A stretch of 33,893 nt of DNA. Source: Acinetobacter sp. BY419 (lineage in GTDB: Bacteria; Pseudomonadota; Gammaproteobacteria; Pseudomonadales; Moraxellaceae). Location: NCBI RefSeq assembly GCF_019038395.1, contig NZ_JAGFXZ010000032.1, forward strand, positions 1-33,893. The letters run 5' to 3'. Both the position numbers and the translations under genes were made by a program. Below, piece by piece: positions 1 to 9,076 of the stretch (position 1 is its first letter; the number at the start of each line of letters is the position of its first letter). The notes under the pieces are model-generated. The model did no database searches, was not told the origin of the DNA, and was given only the letters and a program-made list of their open reading frames with translations.

Positions 1-61
1 CAATTACTTTTATGGCTTCAGCTTTAAATTCTGACGTGTAAAAATTTTGCTTTTTTCTCAT
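1..61 (-). CDS. Transposase OrfA, N-terminal fragment (IS3 family), partial at window edge
   Basis: An ATG at 61-59 opens a frame that runs off the left edge and encodes MRKKQNFYTSEFKAEAIK followed by VI. The S/T-x-EFK-x-EA-[IV]-K pattern is typical of the start of the DNA-binding OrfA of IS3-family transposases, just before the helix-turn-helix. A good Shine-Dalgarno sequence (AGGAG, 66-70 on the opposite strand) lies a few bases upstream. Only 20 codons are visible, so subgroup and activity cannot be judged. The end of the neighbouring unknown gene reads through this DNA in another frame. Confidence 0.65.
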   Translation of the reverse strand, partial: MRKKQNFYTSEFKAEAIKVI

Positions 62-599
62 GGTAAACTCCTGATGAGTAAGTATAGTTTACCAAGTTAA
101 AGTCTCCGCTTTTTTCAGCACATATCACTTCTTCAGTTGAAACACCTTCTAATTTGATTTTAAGTTTGGTTATATTTTCTAATTGCGTGTTTACCTCATT
201 GATTTTACTAATAACAACTTGGTTAAGATTTTTTGATATAAAGTCATTAGAATTTACATAATTATCAATGAGATCCAGACAAGTCGTTGTTGAGTTAATT
301 TCCGCTTGAAAAGATTGTCGAGAAAAGTCTAAAGTGCTTGCTTTTAAAATGACATCCATTATATGGCTAATGCTACGAGAGCTAGACATTAATAATGTTT
401 TTAGCTCATTAAATGGTTGAATGTAAAGGTTATATTTTTCTATATCAACTGCAAGCTTTTGGCAATTATCATATAAATGTTGAAGGTGATCAGTGAAGTG
501 TTCTGATTTCTTGAAATCTGGTAAATTTGATTTTTCCGTTACTTTTTGTATTTGTTCCACATTTTTTTCAAAATTAGAAATAATTTCTAGTGTATCCAT
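24..599 (-). CDS. Unknown AT-rich gene with its 3' end replaced by IS sequence
   Basis: I do not recognise this protein. It begins MDTLEIISNF and is rich in Asn, Lys, Ser and Ile, with long amphipathic helices, no signal peptide and no membrane segment. The reading frame crosses the IS boundary near 94. About the last 23 residues (from roughly NLVNYTY to the stop) are therefore encoded by insertion-sequence DNA, and the original C-terminus is lost. An in-frame ATG at 612-614 would add five residues (MRGFY), but it lies inside the gatB terminator hairpin, so the start at 599 is preferred. Even there the only Shine-Dalgarno candidate is the GGGG of the terminator stem at 607-610. The AT-rich composition contrasts with gatB and suggests accessory origin. 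It may be a non-functional remnant. Confidence 0.5.
   Translation of the reverse strand: MDTLEIISNFEKNVEQIQKVTEKSNLPDFKKSEHFTDHLQHLYDNCQKLAVDIEKYNLYIQPFNELKTLLMSSSRSISHIMDVILKASTLDFSRQSFQAEINSTTTCLDLIDNYVNSNDFISKNLNQVVISKINEVNTQLENITKLKIKLEGVSTEEVICAEKSGDFNLVNYTYSSGVYHEKKAKFLHVRI
61..94 (-). promoter_or_regulatory. Inverted repeat enclosing the IS transposase ribosome-binding site
   Basis: TGGTAAACT at 61-69 and AGTTTACCA at 86-94 form a perfect 9-bp inverted repeat. In an mRNA read through from outside the element, this hairpin would place the AGGAG motif and the first base of the orfA start codon in or next to the stem. Some other transposable elements use such a fold to block translation from read-through transcripts. 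That role here is an inference. Confidence 0.45.
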
Positions 600-601
600 A
601 T

Positions 602-628
602 AAAAACCCCGCATTAAGCGAGGTTTTT
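602..628 (-). terminator. Intrinsic terminator of gatCAB
   Basis: On the minus strand an AAAAACC-t-CGC / GCG-g-GGTTTTT hairpin (one mismatch, loop of five) lies about 30 bases after the gatB stop and ends in a T run. The next gene's start codon follows after only two bases. Confidence 0.7.
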
Positions 629-659
629 ATAACATGAAATCAGTATATTAGCGAATAAA

Positions 660-2141
660 TCAACCAATCAATTTCTTCATTAATTCATTCACTTGCGCAG
701 GGTTAGCCTTACCACGTGAAGCTTTCATCACTTGACCAACAAGACCGTTAAAGGCTTTCTCTTTGCCAGATTTATACTCTTCAACCATCTTCTCGTTGGC
801 AGCAAGCACTTCCTTAATAATTGCTTCAATCGCGCCTGTATCAGTTTCCTGTTTCAAGCCTTTTTCCGCAATAATTTCGTCCGCAGTTTTGCCTTCTTCC
901 CACATAAAGCCGAACACCTGTTTCGCGATCTTACCGCTAATGGTGTTATCGATAATACGTGCAACCATACCGCCCAATTTTTCCGCGGTTACAGGCGAGT
1001 CAGCCAAATCCAGGCCTGCTTTGTTTAAAGCACCTGAGAATTCGCCCATCACCCAGTTTGCCGCAATTTTACCATTCGCAGCACCGCCCGCAGCAGTCAC
1101 AACAGCTTCATAAAAATCAGCCATTTCACGCGTCAGGGTCAGTACATGCGCATCGTACTCAGTCACGCCAAAGTCAGCGATAAAACGTGCGCGACGTGCT
1201 TTCGGTAGCTCAGGCATTTGTGCTTTGATCGCTTCAATTTGTGCATCTGCAATCACCACAGGCAACAAGTCCGGATCTGGGAAATAGCGGTAATCGTTCG
1301 CTTCTTCTTTCGAACGCATTGAACGCGTTTCCATTTTCACAGGGTCGAACAAACGGGTTTCTTGGTCGATTTTGCCGCCATCTTCCAGAATTTCCATTTG
1401 ACGTTCAATTTCAACATTGATCGCTTGCTCAATGAAACGGAATGAGTTGAGGTTTTTCAACTCGCAACGCGTACCGAATTCATTGCCCGGACGACGTAAA
1501 GACACGTTACAGTCACAACGGAATGAACCTTCTGCCATGTTACCGTCAGAAATACCGAGCCAACGCACCAGCGTATGAATCGATTTGATATAAGCAACGG
1601 CTTCTTCCACCGAACGCATATCCGGTTCAGAAACGATTTCAAGCAGCGGTGTGCCCGCACGGTTTAAATCAATACCTGACATGCCTTCGAACTGGTCATG
1701 AATCGATTTACCTGCATCTTCCTCAAGGTGCGCACGGGTTACGCCAACGCGTTTAACTGTGCCATCTTCAAGTTGAATGTCGATATGACCCAAGCCCACA
1801 ATCGGGTTATCCATCTGGCTAATTTGATAGCCTTTAGGCGAGTCAGGGTAGAAGTAGTTTTTACGTGCAAACACAGAGGCTTGGTCGATATACGCATCAA
1901 TCCCCAAACCAAAGCGAATCGCAAGATCCACGACTTCTTTGTTCAGCACAGGCAATACGCCTGGCATGGCCAAATCAACAAGGCTGGCCTGAGTGTTTGG
2001 ATCATTACCGAATACAGTCGATGAGCCCGAGAAAATTTTGGTATTGGTGGCAAGCTGAGTGTGAATCTCGATACCAATCACGACTTCCCAACCATCAATC
2101 AGGTTAGATTTTGGTTTAGCCGATTTTTGAGCTTGAGCCAT
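660..2141 (-). CDS. gatB: Aspartyl/glutamyl-tRNA(Asn/Gln) amidotransferase subunit B
   Basis: GatB is the tRNA-binding, kinase-like subunit of the cytoplasmic GatCAB complex. It activates mischarged Glu-tRNA(Gln) or Asp-tRNA(Asn) with ATP so that ammonia supplied by GatA can amidate it. The 493-residue length is normal. The N-terminal region carries [10 protein letters not shown] (about residues 21-30), and the family signature [17 protein letters not shown] lies in the middle of the catalytic domain. A helical YqeY-like tail, ending with [16 protein letters not shown], binds tRNA. The start ATG shares one base with the gatA stop (TAATG), and GAGGAG lies upstream, which indicates translational coupling. 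It is the last gene of gatC-gatA-gatB and is followed by a hairpin terminator. Confidence 0.97.
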   Translation of the reverse strand: MAQAQKSAKPKSNLIDGWEVVIGIEIHTQLATNTKIFSGSSTVFGNDPNTQASLVDLAMPGVLPVLNKEVVDLAIRFGLGIDAYIDQASVFARKNYFYPDSPKGYQISQMDNPIVGLGHIDIQLEDGTVKRVGVTRAHLEEDAGKSIHDQFEGMSGIDLNRAGTPLLEIVSEPDMRSVEEAVAYIKSIHTLVRWLGISDGNMAEGSFRCDCNVSLRRPGNEFGTRCELKNLNSFRFIEQAINVEIERQMEILEDGGKIDQETRLFDPVKMETRSMRSKEEANDYRYFPDPDLLPVVIADAQIEAIKAQMPELPKARRARFIADFGVTEYDAHVLTLTREMADFYEAVVTAAGGAANGKIAANWVMGEFSGALNKAGLDLADSPVTAEKLGGMVARIIDNTISGKIAKQVFGFMWEEGKTADEIIAEKGLKQETDTGAIEAIIKEVLAANEKMVEEYKSGKEKAFNGLVGQVMKASRGKANPAQVNELMKKLIG

Positions 2142-3619
2142 TATGCATTCTCCTCAGCAATTGCAGCGCGTTTTGTATGCCAATCTGTTGCTTGTTGATA
2201 CTGGTGTACCACAGACAACAATTGCGATTCTGACCAGTAATTCCCAATCAACTGTAAGCCAACTGGCAAGTTGTTCTGGTCAAAACCGACAGGCGCGTTA
2301 ATCGCAGGAAGACCTGCAAGGTTTACCGCAAGCGTGTAAATATCACCCAGGTACATTTCAACTGGAGTCAAATCCGCACCGATTTTATATGCAGTCGTTG
2401 GCGCAGATGGCGCAGCGATGACATCGACAGACTCGAATGCTTTAAGGAAATCCTGCTGAATCAGACGACGTACTTTTTGCGCTTTGACATAGTATGCATC
2501 GTAGTATCCAGCGGATAACGCATATGTGCCAATCAGGATACGACGTTGCACTTCTTTACCAAAACCTTCTGAACGCGAACGCTTGTACAAGTCCATCAAG
2601 TCCACAGGGGCGTCGCATCGGTAGCCATAACGTACACCGTCAAAACGCTGTAAGTTAGACGATGCTTCAGCAGGGGCAATCAGGTAGTAAGTCGGCACAT
2701 AAGCATCAGTCATGTCGAGATCAATCTCAACAAGAACCGCACCCATGTCTTCCAGTTTTTTTAGTGATTCTTCAACACGTGCTTTCACGTCAGCAGCCAA
2801 ACCAGCAACGTTGAAGTACTGTTTTGGAATACCAATGCGCAAACCTTTGACGGGTGTAGCGTTCAGGTTCGCCACATAATTATCAACGGCTTGATCCATT
2901 GAAGTGGAATCTTTGGCATCATGACCGGCCATGACATTCATCAGGTAGGCACAGTCTTCACCCGAACGTGCCATTGGGCCGCCTTGATCCAGTGATGATG
3001 CATAGGCAATCATCCCGAAACGCGACACACGGCCATAGGTCGGTTTTAAGCCTGTAAGGCCACAGAATGACGCTGGTTGACGAATAGAGCCACCGGTATC
3101 GGTACCGGTTGCAAATGGTGCCAGGTCAGCCGCTACAGCTGCTGCTGAACCACCTGAAGAACCGCCAGGTACATGACCCAGGTTCCAAGGGTTAGCGGTT
3201 GCGCCGTAATAGGAATTTTCAGAGGTTGAACCCATGGCGAATTCATCCATGTTCACTTTACCCAAAGTGACCAGGCCCGCAGCTTTGCCTTTCGCTACAA
3301 CGGTTGCGTTGTAAGGAGAAATAAAATTGTCCAGCATTTTAGAACCCGCAGTGGTCTTGATGCCTTGGGTACAGAAAATGTCTTTATGTGCGATTGGCAC
3401 GCCTGTTAATACATTTGCACCACCTGCTTTACGCAGTGTGTCAGCCGCATCGGCTTCTGCCAATGCCAATTCAGGCGTAACGGTTACATATGATTTTACT
3501 TGAGCATCAATTTTTGCAATGCGTTTTAAGTAATGTTCAGTCAATTCGCGAGATGAAAACTGGGCATTTGCCAGCCCTTCACTGAGTTCACGAATGGATA
3601 AGCGATGTAAATCTGTCAT
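2141..3619 (-). CDS. gatA: Aspartyl/glutamyl-tRNA(Asn/Gln) amidotransferase subunit A
   Basis: GatA is the amidase-signature glutaminase of GatCAB. It hydrolyses glutamine and passes ammonia to GatB. The Ser-cisSer-Lys triad is visible as Lys79 (in IAHKDIF), Ser154 (in [10 protein letters not shown]) and Ser178 (in [10 protein letters not shown]), the same positions as in the structurally known S. aureus enzyme. The 492-residue length is standard, and the Gly/Ser-rich amidase signature is intact. The gene follows gatC after 52 bases and overlaps the gatB start by one base, so it is part of one operon. No irregularities were seen. Confidence 0.97.
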   Translation of the reverse strand: MTDLHRLSIRELSEGLANAQFSSRELTEHYLKRIAKIDAQVKSYVTVTPELALAEADAADTLRKAGGANVLTGVPIAHKDIFCTQGIKTTAGSKMLDNFISPYNATVVAKGKAAGLVTLGKVNMDEFAMGSTSENSYYGATANPWNLGHVPGGSSGGSAAAVAADLAPFATGTDTGGSIRQPASFCGLTGLKPTYGRVSRFGMIAYASSLDQGGPMARSGEDCAYLMNVMAGHDAKDSTSMDQAVDNYVANLNATPVKGLRIGIPKQYFNVAGLAADVKARVEESLKKLEDMGAVLVEIDLDMTDAYVPTYYLIAPAEASSNLQRFDGVRYGYRCDAPVDLMDLYKRSRSEGFGKEVQRRILIGTYALSAGYYDAYYVKAQKVRRLIQQDFLKAFESVDVIAAPSAPTTAYKIGADLTPVEMYLGDIYTLAVNLAGLPAINAPVGFDQNNLPVGLQLIGNYWSESQLLSVVHQYQQATDWHTKRAAIAEENA

Positions 3620-3671
3620 GAGAAATAATTCTTTACGTTTAATTTAATAAAAAGAATGAACTGGGTAGTAA

Positions 3672-3986
3672 TTACTCAATCACGCGCGGTACGAGGTACA
3701 AGCCATCCTGAACAGCTGGTGCAACTGCTTGGTATTCCTCACGATGATTGGTTTCAGTGACCACATCATCACGTAGCGGCTGAGGGTGGTCGAAAGGGCT
3801 TTTTAATGGTTCAACACCATCGGTATTGATGCCTTTCAGGGTTTCCATCATGCCTAAAATTTTATTTAAACTTTGAGCATATTCAGCAGATTGCGTATGA
3901 TCAAGAGATAACCGTGCAAGGTTGGCAATAGCTGAAACTGTTTCTGCACTTAAATCTGCAGAATGCTGTGCATCCGATGTAGACAT
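3672..3986 (-). CDS. gatC: Aspartyl/glutamyl-tRNA(Asn/Gln) amidotransferase subunit C
   Basis: GatC is the small scaffold subunit that wraps around the GatA-GatB interface. This 104-residue protein has the usual family pattern: an N-terminal helix VSAIANLARLSL, then NKILGMMETLKGINTDGVEPL, and a C-terminal segment with LRDDVV and the ending YLVPRVIE. The start is supported by AGGT about eight bases upstream. It is the first gene of gatC-gatA-gatB and is divergent from mreB across 132 bases that must hold promoters for both directions. Confidence 0.95.
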   Translation of the reverse strand: MSTSDAQHSADLSAETVSAIANLARLSLDHTQSAEYAQSLNKILGMMETLKGINTDGVEPLKSPFDHPQPLRDDVVTETNHREEYQAVAPAVQDGLYLVPRVIE

Positions 3987-4069
3987 AATATTACCTAATC
4001 AGTATTAAAAAAATTCAAATTATCATGCGTTATGATAAGCGATTGACTTGTCCAAATCATCACATTTAG

Positions 4070-5165
<1,096 letters not shown>

Positions 5166-5181
5166 GAAAAGGATCCGGCGG

Positions 5182-6039
5182 GTGCAAGCACATCTGTTTT
5201 CTCGACAACCGCCATCTTTTCGCTCTTTTATCATTGCATTGGTGACATGCCTGGTAGTGCTTTTCTTTGATTGGCGCATGCCGCATGTTGTTCAACCTGC
5301 AAGGGATGTCCTGTACGCTGCTTATAATCCTATTTATGCGGTGGCCAGTTATCCGGTATTGTCGCGAGAGTGGTTAAATCAACAAACCAAGTCTGAAGCT
5401 CAGTTGCGTCGGGAAAATACCGCGATGCAGGCCGAGCTGTTACAGGCACAGGTTCGCTTACAAAAAATCTCTGAACTTTCTGCTGAAAATACCCGTTTGC
5501 GCGGTCTATTGGACACGCCGCTAATCATTGATGGACGTATTGAAATTGCGGAAGTGATTGGTACCGATGCCGATCCATTGCGGCATATTATCGTAATCAA
5601 CCGTGGTGCCAATAACGAGCTGAAAGTCGGGCAAACGGTACTGGACGACAAGGGCATCATGGGACAGATTATCAATGTCTATCCGCATAGTAGCCGGGTC
5701 ATGCTGCTGTCAGATAAAGAACATTCACTGTCAGTACGTCTGGAACATACGGGCATGCGTGCCATTGTCTCGGGCATGGGTGATCTGGGGCGTTTAAAAA
5801 TGGAATATGTGCCGACCAGTGCCAATATCAAGGTCGGGGAAAAAGTCTACAGTTCAGGCTTGGGACAACATTTCCCGGCAGGTTATCTGGTGGGGCAGGT
5901 GTCCAAGGTACAACGGCATAATTCTGGTGAGTTTGCCCAGATTGATGTCACGCCTGCAGCCCAGCTGGCTGGCGGGCATCATGTGGTGGTATTATTTTCC
6001 GATTCATTAGCGATGGAGCAACCACATGTCAATCGCTAG
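5182..6039 (+). CDS. mreC: Rod shape-determining protein MreC
   Basis: MreC is the bitopic inner-membrane protein whose periplasmic part organises cell-wall synthesis with MreB, MreD, RodA and PBP2. This 285-residue copy has a short cytoplasmic tail, one membrane helix (about residues 15-30), a coiled coil (about 66-105, with QLRRENTAMQAELLQAQ) and a C-terminal beta domain containing GQTVLDDKGIMGQI and SGLGQHFPAGYLVGQV. It starts at GTG 5182 with AAGGA upstream. Its 3' end overlaps mreD by 14 bases, indicating coupled translation. Confidence 0.95.
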   Translation: MQAHLFSRQPPSFRSFIIALVTCLVVLFFDWRMPHVVQPARDVLYAAYNPIYAVASYPVLSREWLNQQTKSEAQLRRENTAMQAELLQAQVRLQKISELSAENTRLRGLLDTPLIIDGRIEIAEVIGTDADPLRHIIVINRGANNELKVGQTVLDDKGIMGQIINVYPHSSRVMLLSDKEHSLSVRLEHTGMRAIVSGMGDLGRLKMEYVPTSANIKVGEKVYSSGLGQHFPAGYLVGQVSKVQRHNSGEFAQIDVTPAAQLAGGHHVVVLFSDSLAMEQPHVNR

Positions 6040-6517
6040 GATGCAATCCAGAAAGCATCGTGATCCTTTAATGGCTATTGTCATTTCGGTGATTGTAGCT
6101 TCCATTTTAATGGTCTATCCACTGTCCTATACACTCTCGGGCTGGCGTCCGCTGTTTATGCTGATGATCATGCTATTCTGGGTGTTGTGTCAGCCAACCT
6201 GGTGCGGAATCTGGTTTGCCTTCGGCACCGGTATTTTTATGGATTTGCTGCTAGACGCACCTTTGGGTCTGAATGCGCTCAGCTTTATTATTATCGCCTT
6301 TTTAGCCCGCTTTCTGACCCGCGAACGCCGTATTCTGACCTTTAATAACCTCTGGGTGATTATGGGGCTAGCGATTGTGGCGTATTTGCTAATGATCTTT
6401 TTTGCCCAGATTATGGCCAGCGTGCAATTTTCTTTTGCGCGGCACTGGATTCCGCTGCTCACCAGTATTCTGGTCTGGCCAGTCATTTATTATATGCTGA
6501 AAAAATGGCGCATATAG
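6026..6517 (+). CDS. mreD: Rod shape-determining protein MreD
   Basis: MreD is the small polytopic membrane partner of MreC. The 163-residue protein has about five hydrophobic segments and the characteristic stretch WCGIWFAFGTGIFMDLLLDAP, with LGLNALSF following. The start chosen is the ATG inside the mreC end (6026), with GGAG upstream; a second in-frame ATG five codons later is possible. Its 3' end overlaps maf by 13 bases. Confidence 0.93.
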   Translation: MSIARMQSRKHRDPLMAIVISVIVASILMVYPLSYTLSGWRPLFMLMIMLFWVLCQPTWCGIWFAFGTGIFMDLLLDAPLGLNALSFIIIAFLARFLTRERRILTFNNLWVIMGLAIVAYLLMIFFAQIMASVQFSFARHWIPLLTSILVWPVIYYMLKKWRI

Positions 6518-7071
6518 TTCTTGCTTCCAGCTCACCGCGACGTCGCGAATTATTGCAGCAACTCGGCCTGAGCTTCGATATTTACAGTCCAGAAGTCGAC
6601 GAATCGGTACAGGAAGGCGAGTCGGTCGCTGTTTATGTCGAGCGTCTGGCACGAACCAAAGCGGATGCCGTGGCCGAACGCTATCCGGATGCCATCATTA
6701 TTGCTGCGGATACCAGTCTGGGCGTGGATGGTGAGATTTTGGGAAAACCCGAATCTAAGCAACATGCTATTGAAATGTGGACAAAAATCTCCGGTCGATG
6801 GCATGATGTATATAGCGGGGTCTGTGTTCGTACAAAGCATGAAAAATACAGTATAGTGGTACGTACACAGGTCGAATTTCAAATCCTGAGCGCTGCAGAT
6901 ATGGACAGTTACTGGGCCACAGGTGAGCCACTGGGTAAAGCCGGGGCTTATGCGATTCAAGGGATTGCAGCACGTTATATTCCAAAAATACAGGGCAGTT
7001 ATTCCAATGTGGTCGGCTTGCCTTTATATGAGACAGTACAGTTATTACAGACGGTTAAGGCACTAAATTAA
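6505..7071 (+). CDS. maf: Maf family nucleoside triphosphate pyrophosphatase (YhdE type)
   Basis: Maf proteins hydrolyse non-canonical or excess nucleoside triphosphates to monophosphate and pyrophosphate. The YhdE branch, next to mreBCD as in many gammaproteobacteria, acts on dTTP/UTP. The 188-residue protein has the N-terminal SSSPRRRELL motif (residues 8-17), the central AADTSLGVDGEILGKP with the likely catalytic Asp69, EPLGKAGAYAIQG, and the closing SNVVGLPLYE. It overlaps the mreD end, so it is probably expressed with the shape genes. Substrate specificity is inferred from family and position. Confidence 0.93.
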   Translation: MAHIVLASSSPRRRELLQQLGLSFDIYSPEVDESVQEGESVAVYVERLARTKADAVAERYPDAIIIAADTSLGVDGEILGKPESKQHAIEMWTKISGRWHDVYSGVCVRTKHEKYSIVVRTQVEFQILSAADMDSYWATGEPLGKAGAYAIQGIAARYIPKIQGSYSNVVGLPLYETVQLLQTVKALN

Positions 7072-7096
7072 CTGCTGAAAAAAGAATTCTTATAAT
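7068..7096 (+). promoter_or_regulatory. Candidate sigma-70 promoter for rng
   Basis: A perfect TATAAT at 7091-7096 follows TTAACT (7068-7073) with a 17-base spacer. The likely transcript start is only about 9 bases before the rng ATG, so such an mRNA would have an almost absent leader. The rng gene may also be reached by read-through from maf. Confidence 0.45.
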
Positions 7097-7111
7097 GTTT
7101 TGAGTATAGTT

Positions 7112-8566
7112 ATGTCTGACGAGTTGTTGATTAACGTCACGCCGATGGAATGTCGGGTCGCGTTAATTGAAAACGGCACGGTCAATGAACTGTTTGTCGA
7201 GCGTACGGCCAAACGTGGCCTGGTAGGGAATGTCTATAAAGGAAAAGTGGTGCGAGTCTTACCCGGCATGCAGGCTGCTTTTGTAGATATCGGACTCTCT
7301 CGCACTGCGTTTTTGCATATCAACGACATGGTCTGGCCACGTAATCAAGCGACCCCGAATGTCTTTGAGCTACTGCAACCGGGCCAAATCCTCACAGTTC
7401 AGGTGATGAAAGATATGCTGGGCACCAAAGGTGCACGGTTGTCTACCGATTTGTCTATTCCTTCGCGATATTTAGTATTGATGCCTTATGGCAATCATAT
7501 CGGGGTATCGCAACGGATTGAATCAGAAGAAGAGCGCAATCGCTTGCGTTCTATCATTGAACGGATTCAGGCGGAGCATAAGTTGCCAGGTTCGGTGATT
7601 GTGCGTACTGCGGCAGAAGGGATTGAAGAAGAAGCCATCGCGCAGGATATGGCCTATCTGGCCAAGCTTTGGGAATACATCCAGCGCAAGCAAAAGATTA
7701 TCGCAGTACCGTCCCTGATTTTTGAAGAGTTGCCTTTGCCGCAACGGGTCATTCGTGATCTTGCCAATGAAGAAACCGCCAAAATTTACGTGGATTCACG
7801 GGAAATTCATGCCAAGTTGCAGGAATTTGTCGAAGAATTTGTCCCGAATATGAAAGACCGTTTGCTGCATTATCCGGGTGAACGGCCAATTTTTGATTTG
7901 TACAATGTCGAAGAAGACCTGCAAAAGGCATTGCAAACCAGAGTCGCGTTAAAATCTGGCGGTTATCTGATGATTGATCAGACTGAAGCTATGGCCACGA
8001 TTGACGTCAATACCGGCTCTTATGTCGGTGGTCGTTCGCTGGAAGACACAGTCTTTAAAACCAATATGGAAGCGACTCAGGTCATCGCTCGTCAGTTACG
8101 TCTGCGCAACCTGGGCGGTATTATTATCATTGACTTCATTGATATGCAGGAAGCACAGCATCGTGAAGAAGTGATGAAACAGTTTGAGCGCATGCTGGAA
8201 CGTGACCATGCCAAGACCAAGATTACTCAGGTGTCGGAACTGGGCTTGGTGGAAATGACCCGAAAACGGACCCGTGAATCGCTAGAGCATCTACTTTGTG
8301 AGTCTTGTCCGACCTGTCAGGGACGTGGTTATGTCAAAACAGCCGAGTCAGTATGTTACGAAATATTCAGGGAAATTCTCAGATATGCTCGTGCTTATGA
8401 GTCACAGAGTGGCTTTACTGTAGTCGCGCATCCGGCTGTTATAGATCGTTTATTAACAGCAGAAGCGCCGGCAGTCGCTGATCTAGAGCATTTCATTAAT
8501 CGCGTGATTAAGTTCCAAGTGGAAAATCTGTATACGCAAGAGCAATACGATATCATTCTCAGCTGA
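7112..8566 (+). CDS. rng: Ribonuclease G
   Basis: RNase G is a single-strand endoribonuclease that matures the 5' end of 16S rRNA and takes part in mRNA decay. The 484-residue protein has an N-terminal S1 domain (GNVYKGKVVRVLPGMQAAFVD), the RNase E/G catalytic core with MATIDVNTGSYVGG and IIIIDFIDM (metal-binding Asp residues), and the Zn-link motif CPTCQGRGYV. The length matches RNase G rather than the much longer RNase E. An in-frame TTG at 7100 would add MSIV, but the ATG at 7112 gives the usual MSDELLINVTP start and is preferred. No strong Shine-Dalgarno is seen. Confidence 0.95.
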   Translation: MSDELLINVTPMECRVALIENGTVNELFVERTAKRGLVGNVYKGKVVRVLPGMQAAFVDIGLSRTAFLHINDMVWPRNQATPNVFELLQPGQILTVQVMKDMLGTKGARLSTDLSIPSRYLVLMPYGNHIGVSQRIESEEERNRLRSIIERIQAEHKLPGSVIVRTAAEGIEEEAIAQDMAYLAKLWEYIQRKQKIIAVPSLIFEELPLPQRVIRDLANEETAKIYVDSREIHAKLQEFVEEFVPNMKDRLLHYPGERPIFDLYNVEEDLQKALQTRVALKSGGYLMIDQTEAMATIDVNTGSYVGGRSLEDTVFKTNMEATQVIARQLRLRNLGGIIIIDFIDMQEAQHREEVMKQFERMLERDHAKTKITQVSELGLVEMTRKRTRESLEHLLCESCPTCQGRGYVKTAESVCYEIFREILRYARAYESQSGFTVVAHPAVIDRLLTAEAPAVADLEHFINRVIKFQVENLYTQEQYDIILS

Positions 8567-8569
8567 AAT

Positions 8570-8600
8570 TGTAACAGAATGTCGTTAAACACTTGTTACA
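8570..8600. promoter_or_regulatory. Inverted repeat just after rng
   Basis: TGTAACA (8570-8576) and TGTTACA (8594-8600) form a perfect 7-bp inverted repeat separated by 17 bases. It lies between the rng stop and the candidate promoter of the small gene at 8699. It could be an end-of-transcript hairpin for rng, although the following T run is weak, or a regulator site. Confidence 0.35.
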
Positions 8601-8608
8601 TCTGAAAT

Positions 8609-8637
8609 TTTACAATCGGGCCTTTATTTACAATACT
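8609..8637 (+). promoter_or_regulatory. Candidate promoter for the small gene at 8699
   Basis: TTTACA (8609-8614), a 17-base spacer and AATACT (8632-8637) make a plausible sigma-70 promoter 62 bases ahead of the small start codon. Confidence 0.4.
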
Positions 8638-8698
8638 AGATGCATGAATTAGCCAAAGCCGTTTCTCCCAGTTTCAGGCTTAGCAAAAGGAGTGTGTA

Positions 8699-8872
8699 AT
8701 GAATATGAGTAAAGCAGTAATCAATAAAGGCCTAAAACACGTATTAGAACCAAAGACTGTACATGCAGCCTACATCGTCGATGAGCGCGGTAATGAAGTC
8801 CAGATTACCGCAAGCATGGTCCGTAACGTCTGCCATCAATTATTACAACAGTGCCGTACTATTAAAAGCTGA
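8699..8872 (+). CDS. Small conserved-looking protein, 57 aa, function unknown
   Basis: This gene encodes MNMSKAVINKGLKHVLEPKT and continues through HAAYIVDERGNEVQITASMV to end CRTIKS. AAGGAG lies seven bases before the ATG, and a second ATG two codons later is also usable. A candidate promoter and a downstream hairpin make it a self-contained unit. The charged middle (IVDERGNEVQIT) and the helical C-terminus with two cysteines resemble small hypothetical proteins of the PA1571 type known from Pseudomonas and Acinetobacter; that match is from memory and unverified. There is no signal peptide or membrane helix. The biological role is unknown. Confidence 0.75.
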   Translation: MNMSKAVINKGLKHVLEPKTVHAAYIVDERGNEVQITASMVRNVCHQLLQQCRTIKS

Positions 8873-8980
8873 TTGTATTTGTAAAAATTTTCTTAGCTAG
8901 CAAAATGATTTGGACAGACATCTACATAGGGAAGTCTTCCAAAATTCTAATATAATTTAAAACGATTTTAAAAATAAAGA

Positions 8981-9003
8981 AAAGGGACCAGATCGGTCCC
9001 TTT
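8981..9003. terminator. Bidirectional terminator between the small gene and atfA
   Basis: AAAGGGACC / GGTCCCTTT is a perfect 9-bp stem with a 5-base loop. On the minus strand it is followed by a T-rich tract, so it is strongest for atfA, but it also serves the convergent small gene. Confidence 0.75.
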
Positions 9004-9076
9004 GTTCTGTGGTCAAGGACTGGCAAAAATGATCAACACCTTTGACAGTCCGGCTATTTTATTTATTCATCTGCGG

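Larger units (their letters stand above)
1..94 (-). mobile_element. Left end of an IS3-family insertion sequence, cut by the window edge
   Basis: Reading leftwards from about position 94, the DNA changes from an AT-rich gene into a short leader followed by the start of a transposase OrfA. The element boundary is placed at or within a base or two of 94, where a sequence beginning TGGTAAACT starts. The opposite end, the second transposase frame and the target-site duplication lie outside the window. Family assignment rests only on the first 20 residues of OrfA, which resemble the helix-turn-helix OrfA proteins of IS3-family elements. The exact IS name cannot be given from this much sequence. 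Confidence 0.7.

Noticed and set aside
7100..7111. TTG start for rng giving MSIV before MSDELL
   Set aside because: The ATG at 7112 matches the usual RNase G start.
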